A stretch of 64,000 nt of DNA from Pseudomonadota bacterium (GTDB lineage Bacteria; Pseudomonadota; Alphaproteobacteria; Micropepsales; Micropepsaceae): assembly GCA_016201105.1 (NCBI GenBank), contig JACQDN010000031.1:1-64000 (forward strand), given 5' to 3'. Numbering within the stretch: position 1 is the stretch's first letter; each line of letters begins with the position of its first letter. A model generated the notes under the pieces. It had not been told where the DNA came from and did no database searches. It worked only from the letters and a program-made list of their open reading frames with translations. Shown here piece after piece: positions 39,596-49,494 of the stretch. Position numbers and translations under genes: made by a program.

Positions 39596-40807
39596 TTATG
39601 CTGCCATCGTGCGGCAGATGTCTTTTGCGACGCTGCGTGCGCGCCCATCGACGGCCAGCACCGCATCGAGATCGCTCGTCTCGCCGTTCGACGCGTTGCG
39701 GTCCGTGGCCAAGGTCTCTTCCACGACGCGTGGAATGTCGAGAAACCCGATCCGCCGCCCCAGGAAGGCCTGGACCGCCACTTCGTTGGCGGCGTTGAGG
39801 ATCGTAGGCGCATGCCCCCCTGCCCGCAAACACTCTGTCGCCAAACCAAGGCAGGGAAACCTTTGCGCATCGGCATTCTCGAACGTCAATTTTTGCAATG
39901 CGGCCAGATCAAGGCGCCGCGAAGGGGAGGAAATGCGCTGCGGCCAACCAATGGCGTGCGCGATGGGCGTGCGCATATCGGGCGCAGAAAGGTGCGCCAA
40001 CGTCGAACCGTCGATGTAGCTGACCAGGCAGTGCACGACGGATTGGGGATGCACCAGGACGCCCAACTTTTCCGGCGGCAGGGAAAACAGGAAATGCGCC
40101 TCGATCAACTCCAATCCTTTGTTCATCAAGGTGGCGCTGTCGACGGAGATCTTGGCACCCATCGACCAATTGGGATGGGATATGGCTTGCTCGGGCGTGG
40201 CACTTGCCATGCGTTCGCGCGCCCATTCGCGGAACGGCCCGCCGGATGCCGTCAGCGTGAGTCTTTCGATCGCATGCGCCTGGCCGGGATCGAGCACTTG
40301 AAAGGCGGCGTTGTGTTCGGAGTCGACGGGAATGATGGTGGCATTCGCTTGCGCAGCAGCTGCCCGGAAGAAATCGCCCGCGGCAACGATGCATTCCTTG
40401 TTGGCGAGCGCGATGACGGCGCCGCGCTTCACGGCAGCGAGCGCCGGCGCCAATCCTGCCGTGCCCACGATCGCCAGCATCACGATATCGGAAGGCCGTG
40501 ATGCCGCTTCGATCACCGCATCGCGTCCGGCCGCAACCTCGACACCGGTTCCGGCGAGCGCCTCTTTCAGGGCTTGAAATTTGCTCTCGTCGCCGATGAC
40601 GGCCAGGCGCGGATGGAACTCGCGCGCCTGCTGTGCCAGCGCCGCGACATTGGAGTGCGCCGTCAATGCCTGAAGCGGAAGCGCGTCTTCTCCATATGTG
40701 GCGCGGGAGTGGCGCACGATGTCGAGCGTGCTCAAGCCAACCGAACCGGTGCTGCCCAGAACCGTAAGCGAACGGGCAAGCGTACGAGCGGTTTGAGGGA
40801 TCGTCAT
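39596..40807 (-). CDS. dxr: 1-deoxy-D-xylulose 5-phosphate reductoisomerase
   Basis: Second step of the MEP isoprenoid pathway, producing MEP with NADPH. It has 403 residues. The dinucleotide loop is GSTGSVG at 18-24. Substrate and metal sites are seen in ALANKECIVAAG, VDSEHNAAFQ, TASGGPFREW, HPNWSMGAKISVDSATLMNKGLELIEA and HPQSVVHCLV. The ATG at 40807 overlaps the cdsA stop (ATGA). A longer in-frame reading upstream through cdsA is a shadow and is not used. Feeds isopentenyl units to UppS two genes upstream. Confidence 0.98.
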   Translation of the reverse strand: MTIPQTARTLARSLTVLGSTGSVGLSTLDIVRHSRATYGEDALPLQALTAHSNVAALAQQAREFHPRLAVIGDESKFQALKEALAGTGVEVAAGRDAVIEAASRPSDIVMLAIVGTAGLAPALAAVKRGAVIALANKECIVAAGDFFRAAAAQANATIIPVDSEHNAAFQVLDPGQAHAIERLTLTASGGPFREWARERMASATPEQAISHPNWSMGAKISVDSATLMNKGLELIEAHFLFSLPPEKLGVLVHPQSVVHCLVSYIDGSTLAHLSAPDMRTPIAHAIGWPQRISSPSRRLDLAALQKLTFENADAQRFPCLGLATECLRAGGHAPTILNAANEVAVQAFLGRRIGFLDIPRVVEETLATDRNASNGETSDLDAVLAVDGRARSVAKDICRTMAA

Positions 40808-41730
40808 GGTGCCGCCCCGAACAAGGGATCGATACCGATCGCAAAGACCAGCAACGCGACGGCAGGAGCCACGAAGAGCGTTGAATCGATGCGATCCAGC
40901 ACGCCGCCATGGCCGGGGATCATGTGGCCGCTGTCCTTGCGGCCGAAAATGCGCTTGATCCAGGATTCGAAGAGATCGCCGGCATGCGCGACAAGGCCGA
41001 GGCCCACGCCGTAGATCGCCGCCGAAACCGGATGCCCGCCCAGCGCGAAAATCAAAATCGCCTCGGCGGCCGATGCGCAGACGATGCCGCCGAGAAAGCC
41101 GGCCCATGTTTTGTTGGGCGAAATAACGGGCGCGAGCTTCGGGCCTCCCAGAATGTTCCCGGTGAACAAGGCACCGGTGTCGGTCGCCCAAACGGCAGCG
41201 AACAAACCGACCACCACCCAAAATTCGCCAAGACCGTGCATACGCAGCGCGACGATCAAGAGCGCGGGAACGGCGATGTAGACCACCCCGAAGGCCTGCC
41301 ACAGCGGCGCCTTGCGCAAGATAAGACCCAGGAGAAGATTTATCGCAGCACCCGCCCCGATCACCGCCAACGGCCAAAACGCCTGCGGGGGAACGATCTG
41401 CGCTGCTTCAGCCAGATAGATCGCCACACCGAACATCGCCACGATGGTCAGCGCCGTAACGAGGAAGAACGGCAGATAGCTTTCGCCGGTCACCATGCGG
41501 TGCCATTCGCGCGCCGCCGCAATCGTGACGACCGCGATGAAAATTGCGAAGGGATCTCCCCACCACAGAAGTCCCAGCGCCGCGCTCGCCAACAGCAGGC
41601 CAAAAAAGGGCCGCGTCAGCCAATCCACGTTCGGCCTCCAAACGGATACGCGTTTGGCCGGCCGGCCTTTATCGGAGCCCACTTTGCTTGGGCCGAATTT
41701 CGCTTGGACGGTTTCAGGGGTGGTACTCAA
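40804..41730 (-). CDS. cdsA: Phosphatidate cytidylyltransferase (CDP-diacylglycerol synthase)
   Basis: Makes CDP-diacylglycerol from CTP and phosphatidate, the branch point of phospholipid synthesis, in the inner membrane. The signature region DSGHMIPGHGGVLDRIDS lies near the C-terminus, with about seven membrane helices before it. There is no ATG near the expected N-terminus. The best start is TTG at 41730, which overlaps the uppS stop as TTGA and gives 308 residues beginning (M)STTPETVQAK. Longer readings would run far back into uppS. It then overlaps dxr by ATGA. Confidence 0.96.
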   Translation of the reverse strand: MSTTPETVQAKFGPSKVGSDKGRPAKRVSVWRPNVDWLTRPFFGLLLASAALGLLWWGDPFAIFIAVVTIAAAREWHRMVTGESYLPFFLVTALTIVAMFGVAIYLAEAAQIVPPQAFWPLAVIGAGAAINLLLGLILRKAPLWQAFGVVYIAVPALLIVALRMHGLGEFWVVVGLFAAVWATDTGALFTGNILGGPKLAPVISPNKTWAGFLGGIVCASAAEAILIFALGGHPVSAAIYGVGLGLVAHAGDLFESWIKRIFGRKDSGHMIPGHGGVLDRIDSTLFVAPAVALLVFAIGIDPLFGAAP

Positions 41731-42527
41731 GCGACAGCTTCCGGCGAGACCGCACCAAACCGCCGCTCGCGCTGGGCATAGCTTTCCAGAGCGTCGAGAA
41801 ATTGCTTGGGCGAAAAATCCGGCCACAGCGTGTCGACGAACAGAAGTTCCGCGTAAGCCGATTGCCACAAGAGAAAATTGCTGAGGCGGCGCTCACCACT
41901 GGTACGGATGATAAGATCGGGATCGGGCAGATCCGCCGTGGAGAGCTTCGCGGAAAAAGACTGCGGCGTGATGCTGGCCGGATCGAGGGTGCCATCGCGC
42001 GCTGCCTCAGCGAGCGCGCGCGCGGCCGCGGCGATTTCTTCCTGCGAGCCGTAGTCGAAAGCGAAGGTCAGATTGAGGCCGGCGTTGGCAGCGGTGCGGC
42101 GCTCGCAATCTTCGATCATTTCCAGAATATCGGTCTCGGCACGCGAGCGATTGCCGATGATGCGAAGACGCACATTGCGCGCGATCAGTTCGTCGACGTC
42201 GCTGCGGAAATAAGAACGGAAGAGACCCATCAGATGGTTCACTTCCGTCGGGGGCCTTTTCCAGTTCTCCGACGAGAACGCGTAGAGGGTCAGATTTTGC
42301 AGACCGATGTCGGTTGCGGCGCGGACGATGCCGCGGACCGCCGAAACACCTGCGACATGGCCGGCCGCGCGCGGCATATGTCGCGCGCGCGCCCAGCGCC
42401 CGTTTCCATCCATGATGATGGCGACGTGTCGCGGCAGGTCTGCCGTTTTGGCGAAGTCTGCCTTTTGGGCCAACTCTGCCTTGGGGGCCAGCTCTGCCTT
42501 AGAAGAAGGGGCGCTCATCGTTGCCAC
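41727..42527 (-). CDS. uppS: Undecaprenyl diphosphate synthase (cis-prenyltransferase)
   Basis: Makes the C55 carrier lipid precursor for peptidoglycan and LPS. Conserved stretches are HVAIIMDGNGRWARARHMPRAAGH with the catalytic Asp, TLYAFSSENWKRP, and ISGERRLSNFLLWQSAYAEL-type region (read here as RTSGERRLSNFLLWQSAYAE), followed by LWPDF. The enzyme core begins at about residue 31. It is preceded by an unusual repetitive leader with four similar units (SSKAELA, PKAELA, QKADFA, KTADL). Start is either GTG 42527, which has AAGGA 10 nt upstream, or ATG 42518. The stop overlaps the cdsA TTG start. Confidence 0.97.
   Translation of the reverse strand: MATMSAPSSKAELAPKAELAQKADFAKTADLPRHVAIIMDGNGRWARARHMPRAAGHVAGVSAVRGIVRAATDIGLQNLTLYAFSSENWKRPPTEVNHLMGLFRSYFRSDVDELIARNVRLRIIGNRSRAETDILEMIEDCERRTAANAGLNLTFAFDYGSQEEIAAAARALAEAARDGTLDPASITPQSFSAKLSTADLPDPDLIIRTSGERRLSNFLLWQSAYAELLFVDTLWPDFSPKQFLDALESYAQRERRFGAVSPEAVA
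42438..42509. repeat. Tandem 18-bp repeat at the uppS 5' end
   Basis: Four units of 18 bp (42438-42455, 42456-42473, 42474-42491, 42492-42509), each beginning (G/C)TCTGCC on the plus strand. Units 1-3 are clear and the fourth is degenerate. On the coding strand each unit gives six residues of the type Lys-Ala-(Asp/Glu)-(Leu/Phe)-Ala. Unit number is a multiple of three bases, so copy changes would keep the frame. Confidence 0.8.
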
Positions 42528-42566
42528 TCTAGACGTATCCTTACTCGGATCGCTTAACGCCGGATA

Positions 42567-43133
42567 TCAGACCTGCATGATTTCCTGTTCTTTGCCATGC
42601 AGGGTCGAATCGATGTCCTTGATATGGACGTCGGTCAGTTTCTGAAGTTCATCACCCAATTTATGGTGCTCGTCCCGGCCGATCTTGTGGTCTTTCTCGG
42701 CCTTTTTGAGGATTTCCATGCCGTCGCGCCGCACATTGCGGACCGCGATGCGGGCCTGCTCGGCATATTTGTGAGCGAGCTTCACCAATTCCTTGCGGCG
42801 CTCTTCGTTCAGCTCCGGGATCGGAATGCGCAAAAGCTGGCCGTCGATCTGCGGATTGAGGCCAAGCCCCGCATCTCGGATCGCTTTGTCGACGGACTTT
42901 ACCAACCCCTTGTCCCACACCTGCACCGTCAGAAGGCGGGATTCGGGCGTGGAAACCGTGCCGACCTGATTGATCGGCATCTCGCTGCCATAGGCGTCCA
43001 CCGAGACGGGATCGAGCAACGCCGCGCTGGCCCGTCCGGTGCGCAGGCCGGAGAATTCGGTCTTCAGCGTCGCCACGGCACCCTGCATGCGGCGGTTCAA
43101 GGCGTCTTTGTCATAACCGGCTACATTTGCCAT
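42567..43133 (-). CDS. frr: Ribosome recycling factor
   Basis: Splits post-termination ribosomes together with EF-G. It has 188 residues, the usual length of about 185. Typical stretches are [50 protein letters not shown] (read in parts), [33 protein letters not shown] and the C-terminal [16 protein letters not shown]. It lies between pyrH and uppS, the classical order. Confidence 0.98.
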   Translation of the reverse strand: MANVAGYDKDALNRRMQGAVATLKTEFSGLRTGRASAALLDPVSVDAYGSEMPINQVGTVSTPESRLLTVQVWDKGLVKSVDKAIRDAGLGLNPQIDGQLLRIPIPELNEERRKELVKLAHKYAEQARIAVRNVRRDGMEILKKAEKDHKIGRDEHHKLGDELQKLTDVHIKDIDSTLHGKEQEIMQV

Positions 43134-43194
43134 TTGACCCTCTTGCGATGCCCCGAGATACCCTTCTCGGAATACTTGGGGCGATTCCGGTATT

Positions 43195-43920
43195 TTAGCT
43201 CCGTTCCTCGATGATGGTGGAGCGGCCTTCGCCCCTTAAGACCGCAGCCAGTGCGCCCCGGTTGTGGATCGAGAAGACCACGATGGGGATCTTGTTCTCA
43301 CGCGACAAGCTCACGGCAGATGCATCCATCACTTGAAGATCCCGAGCCAAGACCTCGTGATAGCTCAGGGAATCGAAGCGTTCCGCATTGGGCACCTTCT
43401 TGGGATCGGCGGAGTATACGCCGTCAACTTGAGTGCCTTTGAACATGGCTTGGCAATTCATCTCGGCGGCCCGCAGCGCGGCGGCGGTGTCCGTCGTGAA
43501 GAAGGGATTGCCGGTGCCCGCAGCAAAGATCACCGCCCGGCCCTTCTCCATGTGGCGAATGGCGCGGCGGCGGATGTAAGGCTCGCAGACCGTGCTCATG
43601 GGGATGGCCGACTGCACGCGGCTGGGCACGCCGGAGCGCTCAAGCGCCGCCTGCATGGCCAGCGCGTTCATCACCGTGGCCAACATGCCCATGTAGTCGG
43701 CGGTGGCGCGATCGATACCCTTGGCGGCACCCGAAAGGCCGCGAAAGATGTTGCCGCCGCCGATCACCATGCAGACCTGCGTGCCGCCCGCGACGGCGTC
43801 GTGCACGTCGGCTGCGATACGATCCACCGTTTCGACGTCGATCCCGTAGGATTGGGCGCCCATGAGGGCTTCACCGGAGACCTTCAGGAGTATCCGGCGA
43901 AACTTCGGTTCAGCACCCAT
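43195..43920 (-). CDS. pyrH: UMP kinase
   Basis: Phosphorylates UMP to UDP. It has 241 residues of the bacterial amino-acid-kinase fold. [14 protein letters not shown] is the N-terminal nucleotide loop, followed by [52 protein letters not shown] and [20 protein letters not shown]. It supplies the pathway that leads to CTP (pyrG, 30 kb away) and to UDP-sugars for lipid A. Position tsf-pyrH-frr is standard. Confidence 0.98.
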   Translation of the reverse strand: MGAEPKFRRILLKVSGEALMGAQSYGIDVETVDRIAADVHDAVAGGTQVCMVIGGGNIFRGLSGAAKGIDRATADYMGMLATVMNALAMQAALERSGVPSRVQSAIPMSTVCEPYIRRRAIRHMEKGRAVIFAAGTGNPFFTTDTAAALRAAEMNCQAMFKGTQVDGVYSADPKKVPNAERFDSLSYHEVLARDLQVMDASAVSLSRENKIPIVVFSIHNRGALAAVLRGEGRSTIIEERS

Positions 43921-43942
43921 GCTCGCTCCCCGTATGGCGGGA

Positions 43943-44866
43943 CTAGTGACCCGCCATCGATTTTACTTCATCGGCAAAGTCGGACTCGACCTTCTCGATG
44001 CCCTCGCCCACTGCGTAGCGGACAAAGCCCGAGATCTCGACAGGCGCGCCCAAATCCTTCGATGCTTTTTCCAGTACCTTGGAGATCTGAGTTTCGCCAT
44101 CAATGACGAAGGTCTGCGAAAGAAGAACGGACTCCTCATAAAACTTGCGCATGCGCCCTTCGAGCATCTTCTCGATGACGTTTTCGGGTTTTCCGGACTG
44201 GCGCGCGATGTCGGCCTGCACGGCGCGTTCGCGGTCCACTACGTCTTTGGACAGATGGGCCGGCGTCAGCGCCAGAGGGGCGGCGGCCGCGACATGCATC
44301 GCAAGCTGCTTGCCGAGTGCGGCGAGCTTTTCCTTGTCGGCCGAAGATTTGAGCGCCAGCAGCACGCCGATCTTGCCGAGTTCCGGTGACGCGGCATTGT
44401 GCACATAGGCCGACACGACGCCCGGCGACACCGCGATCGCGGTCGCGCGGCGCACGTTCATGTTCTCGCCGATCTTGGCGACGAGATCTTTGAGCGTTTC
44501 TTCCACCGTATTGCCGGTGGAATGTTTCGTTTTCAGCACCGATTCCACGTCGCCGCCGGCCGCCAGCGCATAGCGCGCGGCGTCTTTCACGAAGTCCTTG
44601 AACTGGTCGTTGCGGGCGACGAAATCGGTTTCCGAATTGACTTCGACAAGCGCGCCGGCATCGCCGCCGACGGCCACGCCGATCAGACCTTCCGCCGCCA
44701 CGCGGCCGGCCTTCTTGGCGGCCTTGGAAAGCCCCTTCTTGCGCAGCCAATCGATGGCGGCTTCCATGTCGCCAGACGTCTCGTTGAGCGCGCTTTTGCA
44801 GTCCATCATCCCCGCGCCGGTCTTGTCGCGCAGGTCCTTGACCATGTTCGCGGTGATATTCGCCAT
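43943..44866 (-). CDS. tsf: Elongation factor Ts
   Basis: Guanine-nucleotide exchange factor for EF-Tu. It has 307 residues. The N-terminal UBA-like part shows [22 protein letters not shown], the EF-Tu contact motif [12 protein letters not shown] follows, and the dimer core includes [21 protein letters not shown]. Start ATG at 44866, 15 bp after rpsB. The rpsB-tsf-pyrH-frr order links translation factors and is nearly universal. Confidence 0.98.
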   Translation of the reverse strand: MANITANMVKDLRDKTGAGMMDCKSALNETSGDMEAAIDWLRKKGLSKAAKKAGRVAAEGLIGVAVGGDAGALVEVNSETDFVARNDQFKDFVKDAARYALAAGGDVESVLKTKHSTGNTVEETLKDLVAKIGENMNVRRATAIAVSPGVVSAYVHNAASPELGKIGVLLALKSSADKEKLAALGKQLAMHVAAAAPLALTPAHLSKDVVDRERAVQADIARQSGKPENVIEKMLEGRMRKFYEESVLLSQTFVIDGETQISKVLEKASKDLGAPVEISGFVRYAVGEGIEKVESDFADEVKSMAGH

Positions 44867-44881
44867 CTTGAACTCCGTGGC

Positions 44882-45664
44882 TTATGCGGTGGCGCCGGTT
44901 TCGGCGGTGGTTTCGGGCGCAACCGTTTCTGGCAGCGTTTCGGCCTCGCCGACATCGACGCCCTGCTCGACCTGGCTCTGCGACAGCCCGTCGATGATCG
45001 CGCGGGCGACGAGATCGCAATAGAGCGCGAGCGCGCGGGCTGCGTCGTCATTGCCCGGAATCGGATGGGTGATGCCGTCCGGATTGCTGTTCGAATCCAG
45101 AATGGCGGTGACCGGAATGCCCAGCTTCTGCGCTTCGGCAACAGCAATGGCCTCCTTGTTCGTGTCGATCACGAACAACATGTTCGGCAGGCCGCCCATT
45201 TCCTTGATGCCGCCCAGCGCGCGTTCCAGCTTGTCGCGTTCGCGCAAAAGGCCGAGCAATTCCTTCTTCTTGAGGCCCGAGCTTTGCGCCGAAGTCAGGG
45301 TCTCTTCGATGGTGCGCATGCGCTTGATCGAGTTCGAGATCGTCTGCCAGTTGGTCAGCGTGCCGCCGAGCCAGCGGTGGTTCACATAATACTGCGCGCA
45401 GCGTGTCGCGGCGGCCGCGACCGGCTCGGAAGCCTGGCGCTTGGTGCCGACGAAGAGGATGCGCCCGCCGCCGGCCGCCACGTCGCGCAGCGCGACGAGC
45501 GCCTGATGCAGCAGCGGAACGGTCTGCGTCAGATCGAGGATGTGGATGTCATTGCGCGAGCCGTAGATGTAGTGCTGCATCTTCGGGTTCCAGCGCTGGG
45601 TGCGATGGCCGAAATGCGCGCCGGCCTCGAGCAGCTGACGCATGGAAAAATCTGGCAATGCCAT
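44882..45664 (-). CDS. rpsB: 30S ribosomal protein S2
   Basis: Small-subunit ribosomal protein. It has 260 residues from the ATG at 45664, which gives the family start [28 protein letters not shown]. Other stretches: [90 protein letters not shown]. An Ala/Glu-rich C-terminal tail follows. It is the first gene of the long minus-strand cluster and is preceded by a leader and a promoter-like sequence at 45779-45807. Confidence 0.98.
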   Translation of the reverse strand: MALPDFSMRQLLEAGAHFGHRTQRWNPKMQHYIYGSRNDIHILDLTQTVPLLHQALVALRDVAAGGGRILFVGTKRQASEPVAAAATRCAQYYVNHRWLGGTLTNWQTISNSIKRMRTIEETLTSAQSSGLKKKELLGLLRERDKLERALGGIKEMGGLPNMLFVIDTNKEAIAVAEAQKLGIPVTAILDSNSNPDGITHPIPGNDDAARALALYCDLVARAIIDGLSQSQVEQGVDVGEAETLPETVAPETTAETGATA

Positions 45665-45778
45665 TGGAAAACGTCTCCTTTTCCGGTTAGCCAAGCGCGA
45701 GGAGTCACCCTTTCGGGCACCGGACGGGGATGGAGCAACTCGCCCCACGAACCCACCCTCGCGCGCGGAATGGCCGGG

Positions 45779-45807
45779 CTTATAGGGGGGCTATTCCCGA
45801 TAAGCAA
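45779..45807 (-). promoter_or_regulatory. Putative promoter and roughly 110-nt leader of rpsB
   Basis: On the minus strand, TTGCTT (45802-45807) and TATAAG (45779-45784) are 17 bp apart, a good sigma70-like pair in GC-rich DNA. Transcription would start near 45772 and leave an untranslated leader of about 110 nt before the rpsB ATG at 45664. The leader can form at least one CCC-GAAA-GGG hairpin (45707-45716 region). Whether it is an autoregulatory S2 leader is unknown. The rest of 45808-45920 shows nothing clear apart from the aminotransferase upstream region. Confidence 0.5.
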
Positions 45808-45920
45808 GGCGGCCGCCGGTGGAGGGCGAAAAAGCAAGAGGAATGGGGCCTTAACCCTCGCGGAACGGCCATGCGCGTATGTCTTCTTTCAAGGTTCTGC
45901 CTAGGGCATAGATTGCCGCC

Positions 45921-47126
45921 ATGACTCTCTCTCCGCGCATCACCAAGTCCCCTCTTCGCCCGACAATCGTCAACCTCGTCCCCAACGGCATCGGCGCGGT
46001 GTCGTCGCTGGCGCTGGGCGAGCCCGACATCATTCCTTTGTGGTTCGGCGAAACCGATCTGGTCACGCCCGATTTCATTCGCGACGCGGCCAAGCGCGCG
46101 CTGGACGAAGGCCGTACCTTCTATACCAACGCACGCGGCATCGTTCCTTTGCGCCAAGCCATCCGCGCCTTCCACAAACGCACCGTGAACGTGGACGTCG
46201 ATCTGGAGCGGATCACCATTCCCGGCGCCGCCATGATGGCGGTGGTCACCGCGCTGCAATGCGTGGTGGAGACGGGCGACAACATCGTCTGCGTCTCGCC
46301 GGTGTGGCCGAATATTTTCCAGGCGGCGGAAATGTGCGGCGCGGAAGTGCGCTTTGCACGGCTGGAAGAAGACTGGACGTCCGGAAAATGGCATTTCAAT
46401 CCGCAGACGTTGTTCGACGTCTGCAATGCGCGAACGAAAGCCGTCTTCATCGCCTCTCCAGGCAATCCCACCGGCTGGACAGTGACGCGCGACGAACAGA
46501 AGGTCGTGCTCGATTTCTGCCGCGCCCGCGGCATTGCAATTCTCAGCGACGAAGTCTACGGCACGCTCACCTATGACGGCAGTCCGCATGCGCCGTCTTT
46601 CTTGCAAGTGGCTGAAAACGACGACGCGGTGTTCGTCATCAACAGTTTCTCCAAGCCCTGGGCGATGACGGGCTGGCGCATCGGTTGGCTGGTGCATCCC
46701 AAGATGTTGAGCGAACAGATGTGGGTAATGTCAGCGGCGAACAACACGGGTGCCACCACTTTCGCGCAATGGGGAGCGCTGGAAGCGCTTTCGCCGCGCG
46801 GCGACGCATTCAGGGGCGAACTGCTGGAGCGCTGCCGCATCGGACGCGACACGACGCAGAAATTCATCGATTCCCAGAACCGCATACGCTGGATCAGGCC
46901 TGAAGGCGCGTTCTACGGCTTTCTCCACGTCGAGGGGATGCGCGACAGTTTGGGCTTCGCGAGCAACCTGGTACGCAATGCGCGCGTGGGCGTGGCGCCG
47001 GGCTCGGCGTTCGCCCCATCGGACGACACGGCCACGGATTCCTATATTCGCATCTGCTTTGCGCAGGACGCAGAGCGCCTGACGAGCGGACTGGAGCGGC
47101 TTGGCGCCGCCGTTGGCCGCCTTTAA
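45921..47126 (+). CDS. Pyridoxal-phosphate aminotransferase (class I/II)
   Basis: A 401-residue fold-type I PLP enzyme, cytosolic. PLP lysine is in NSFSKPWAMTGWRIGWLVHP. Other marks: the GEPDIIPLWFGETDLVTPDFI N-terminal part, ASPGNPTGW, LSDEVYGTLTYDG and the C-terminal SYIRICFAQ arginine for the substrate carboxylate. Related to aspartate/aromatic aminotransferases of the AspC/PatA type; the substrate is not clear from sequence. It is a single gene divergent from rpsB with 256 bp between them. PGNPTGW and an FGETD start instead of the usual GEPD-F make it a variant subgroup. Confidence 0.92.
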   Translation: MTLSPRITKSPLRPTIVNLVPNGIGAVSSLALGEPDIIPLWFGETDLVTPDFIRDAAKRALDEGRTFYTNARGIVPLRQAIRAFHKRTVNVDVDLERITIPGAAMMAVVTALQCVVETGDNIVCVSPVWPNIFQAAEMCGAEVRFARLEEDWTSGKWHFNPQTLFDVCNARTKAVFIASPGNPTGWTVTRDEQKVVLDFCRARGIAILSDEVYGTLTYDGSPHAPSFLQVAENDDAVFVINSFSKPWAMTGWRIGWLVHPKMLSEQMWVMSAANNTGATTFAQWGALEALSPRGDAFRGELLERCRIGRDTTQKFIDSQNRIRWIRPEGAFYGFLHVEGMRDSLGFASNLVRNARVGVAPGSAFAPSDDTATDSYIRICFAQDAERLTSGLERLGAAVGRL

Positions 47127-47209
47127 CGTTTTGCCAATGACAATTCCGCAATGATCATACGGGATTGTGACCACGCCCGGCCTTTGCATCTAAGAGCCCG
47201 GAACGCCAA

Positions 47210-49447
47210 ATGCGCGGGAGTTGCTTCGGCTGGGGGATGCGTTTGCGTCAATTTACTGCGCGCCGTGCGGAACGACTTGCACTCGTTCTCTTTGCGCTGA
47301 TCGCCCTTGGCGCACCCACGCTCGCGCGCGCAGATAATGTCGTGGCGCGCGATTTTTCGACCTATCGTCCTAGTATCGCCGCGACGCGCATCTCGTCCAA
47401 GGATGCGCCGAAGATCGACGGCGATATTTCCGATGCCGTCTGGAGCAAGGCACCGGTCATCGACGAGTTCTATCAACTCGAACCGCATGAAGGTCAGCCT
47501 GGCAGCGCCAAGACGGTGGTTCGCATCCTCTATGATGAGAATAATCTCTACTTCGCGCTGCGCGCCTACGACGATCCTTCGCAGATCACCGCCAAGGTGA
47601 AAGTGCGCGACGGCGAGATCGACCAGGATGACGTTTTCCGCATCTATCTCGATCCGAACATGACACGGCGCGATGCGTACGTCTTCGAGGTCAATCCTTT
47701 GGGCGCGCGGCGCGAAGGCTTGATCCAGAACAATTCGGATGTGCTCTACGAATGGAACACGCTGTGGGACGCGAAAGCGAAGATCGTATCGGACGGCTGG
47801 GCGGTGGAAGTCGCCATTCCGTTCCGCAGCATTTCCTATGAACGCGGGCGGAAGGATTGGGGCTTCGATCTCTTCCGTTTGATCAGGCGCAAGAACGAAC
47901 GCATCCGTTGGTCCGCGATCGACATCCGCATTCCGTCGCGAGACGTGTCGCGCTCCGGCACGCTGACGGGAATCGAGGATCCCGCGGAAGGCTTGGGCCT
48001 GGAAGCCAGGCTCTTCGGCACGCTGAGATATCGCCGCGTCTGGGACAAACCGGGCGATGCCGATGCCAACGCGCGGCCGAGCGGCAACTTCTACTACAAG
48101 CTCACGCCGGATCTGACGAGCACGCTGACGTTCAACACCGATTTCTCGGATGCGCCCCTCGACGCGCGGCAAGTGAACATCACGCGTTTTGCACTTTTCT
48201 ATCCCGAGACGCGGGATTTCTTCCTTCAGGATGCCGCCGCTTTCGAATTCGGCGGCAACAACATGAACAACGACCAGAACGCGCGGCCGTTCTTTTCCCG
48301 TAATATCGGTTTGGTGAATGGAACCGCGACCGATTTGAATGCGGGGCTGAAGCTCTCCGGCCGGTACGGCGGCTTCGATATCGGCGCACTTTCGGTGAAG
48401 ACCGCCGATTCGCCCGGCGCACCGGGACAAATCCTTTCGGCGGTGCGGGTGACCACGCCGGTGCTCGAAGAATCCAAAGTCGGCCTCATCTATACGAACG
48501 GCGATCCGACGGGCGAAACCAATAATCAAGTCGGCGGCGCCGATTTTCAGTACCGCAACTCTCATGTGTTCGGCAGCAATACGCTGGAAGGCGACGTCTA
48601 CTACGAGCGCAGCAAATCGAGCCTGTTCGGCGACGACGATTCCTGGGGCTTCAGCGTCAACTATCCCAACGAACCGTGGAACGGGAATTTCCGCTTCAAG
48701 CAGGTGGGCGACAACTTCGCACCCGCGCTCGGCTTCGTCGCGCGGCCCGGCATTCGCGAATACAACGGCCAGATCGTCAACCGCACGCGTTTCTCCGACG
48801 GCTATGTGCGCTGGGTGGAAGCCGGGACATGGTGGGACATCTTCACCGGTCTCGACAACAACCTCCAATCCCGTCTCAACGGCGCGTGGACGGGCGCGTT
48901 TACGAACGACGGCGATTTTTTCCTTTTCGAAACCTGGAACGACAACGAAAGAGTATCGGCGCCGTTCACATTGCCGAGAAACGTCGTGGTACCGGCGGGA
49001 GACTTCACGTTCGAAGTTTTCCACGGACGCGTCGAGAGCTCCTACAGCCGCCCGGTTGCGCTCATCCTCGATGTGCAGTGTTGCGGTTTCTTCAACGGAC
49101 AACTGCTGCAGACCGATACGACGCTCGATATTCGGCCGGACTCTACGTTCTCCTTCAAGCTGCGTCACATCATGGATGCGATCGACCTGCCTTCGGGCAA
49201 GGTCACGATCCACATCGGTTCGATCAACGCCGGCGTGAATTTCACGCCCGACATGCAGCTTCTGGCACAAGCCCAGTACGACAACGTCAGCGATCAGTTC
49301 GGGTTCTCGCTGCGCTACCGCTGGGAGTTTTCCCCGGGATCGGAATTGCTCGTGGCCGCGGGCGACAACGCGACGATTGCGGGCGGCCGCTACCTTTCGC
49401 ACGAAAGCGCGCTCTCGATCCGGCTGGGGCACACGTTCAGGCTATAG
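47210..49447 (+). CDS. DUF5916 / CBM9-like outer-surface protein
   Basis: A 745-residue exported protein. The signal peptide is RLALVLFALIALGAPTLARA; the start is 47210 or 47237. Residues of about 60-250 resemble the family 9 carbohydrate-binding-like domain at the front of DUF5916 proteins (PKIDGDISDAVWSKAPVIDEFYQ, YDENNLYFALRAYD, DQDDVFRIYLDP, WAVEVAIPFRSISY). The rest looks like a beta-barrel (alternating strands such as FYYKLTPDLTSTLTFNTDF, LYYPETRDFFL-type FALFYPETRDFFLQDAAAFEF), ending in SIRLGHTFRL. The C-terminal aromatic/Leu end fits outer-membrane insertion by BAM. No known substrate. It is a single gene converging on dnaE. Confidence 0.88.
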   Translation: MRGSCFGWGMRLRQFTARRAERLALVLFALIALGAPTLARADNVVARDFSTYRPSIAATRISSKDAPKIDGDISDAVWSKAPVIDEFYQLEPHEGQPGSAKTVVRILYDENNLYFALRAYDDPSQITAKVKVRDGEIDQDDVFRIYLDPNMTRRDAYVFEVNPLGARREGLIQNNSDVLYEWNTLWDAKAKIVSDGWAVEVAIPFRSISYERGRKDWGFDLFRLIRRKNERIRWSAIDIRIPSRDVSRSGTLTGIEDPAEGLGLEARLFGTLRYRRVWDKPGDADANARPSGNFYYKLTPDLTSTLTFNTDFSDAPLDARQVNITRFALFYPETRDFFLQDAAAFEFGGNNMNNDQNARPFFSRNIGLVNGTATDLNAGLKLSGRYGGFDIGALSVKTADSPGAPGQILSAVRVTTPVLEESKVGLIYTNGDPTGETNNQVGGADFQYRNSHVFGSNTLEGDVYYERSKSSLFGDDDSWGFSVNYPNEPWNGNFRFKQVGDNFAPALGFVARPGIREYNGQIVNRTRFSDGYVRWVEAGTWWDIFTGLDNNLQSRLNGAWTGAFTNDGDFFLFETWNDNERVSAPFTLPRNVVVPAGDFTFEVFHGRVESSYSRPVALILDVQCCGFFNGQLLQTDTTLDIRPDSTFSFKLRHIMDAIDLPSGKVTIHIGSINAGVNFTPDMQLLAQAQYDNVSDQFGFSLRYRWEFSPGSELLVAAGDNATIAGGRYLSHESALSIRLGHTFRL

Positions 49448-49494
49448 CGCGTTCGCTTCCACCGGCTCCCCCCGGAACAGGTCCGGGGTCGCCG

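Noticed and set aside
39596-41377. 593-codon frame that would extend dxr upstream through cdsA
   Set aside because: The Dxr fold starts at 40807 with an ATGA overlap; the extension lies in a wrong frame of cdsA.
47123-49432. 769-codon open frame antisense to the DUF5916 gene
   Set aside because: The plus-strand gene has a signal peptide and family motifs; the antisense reading has none.
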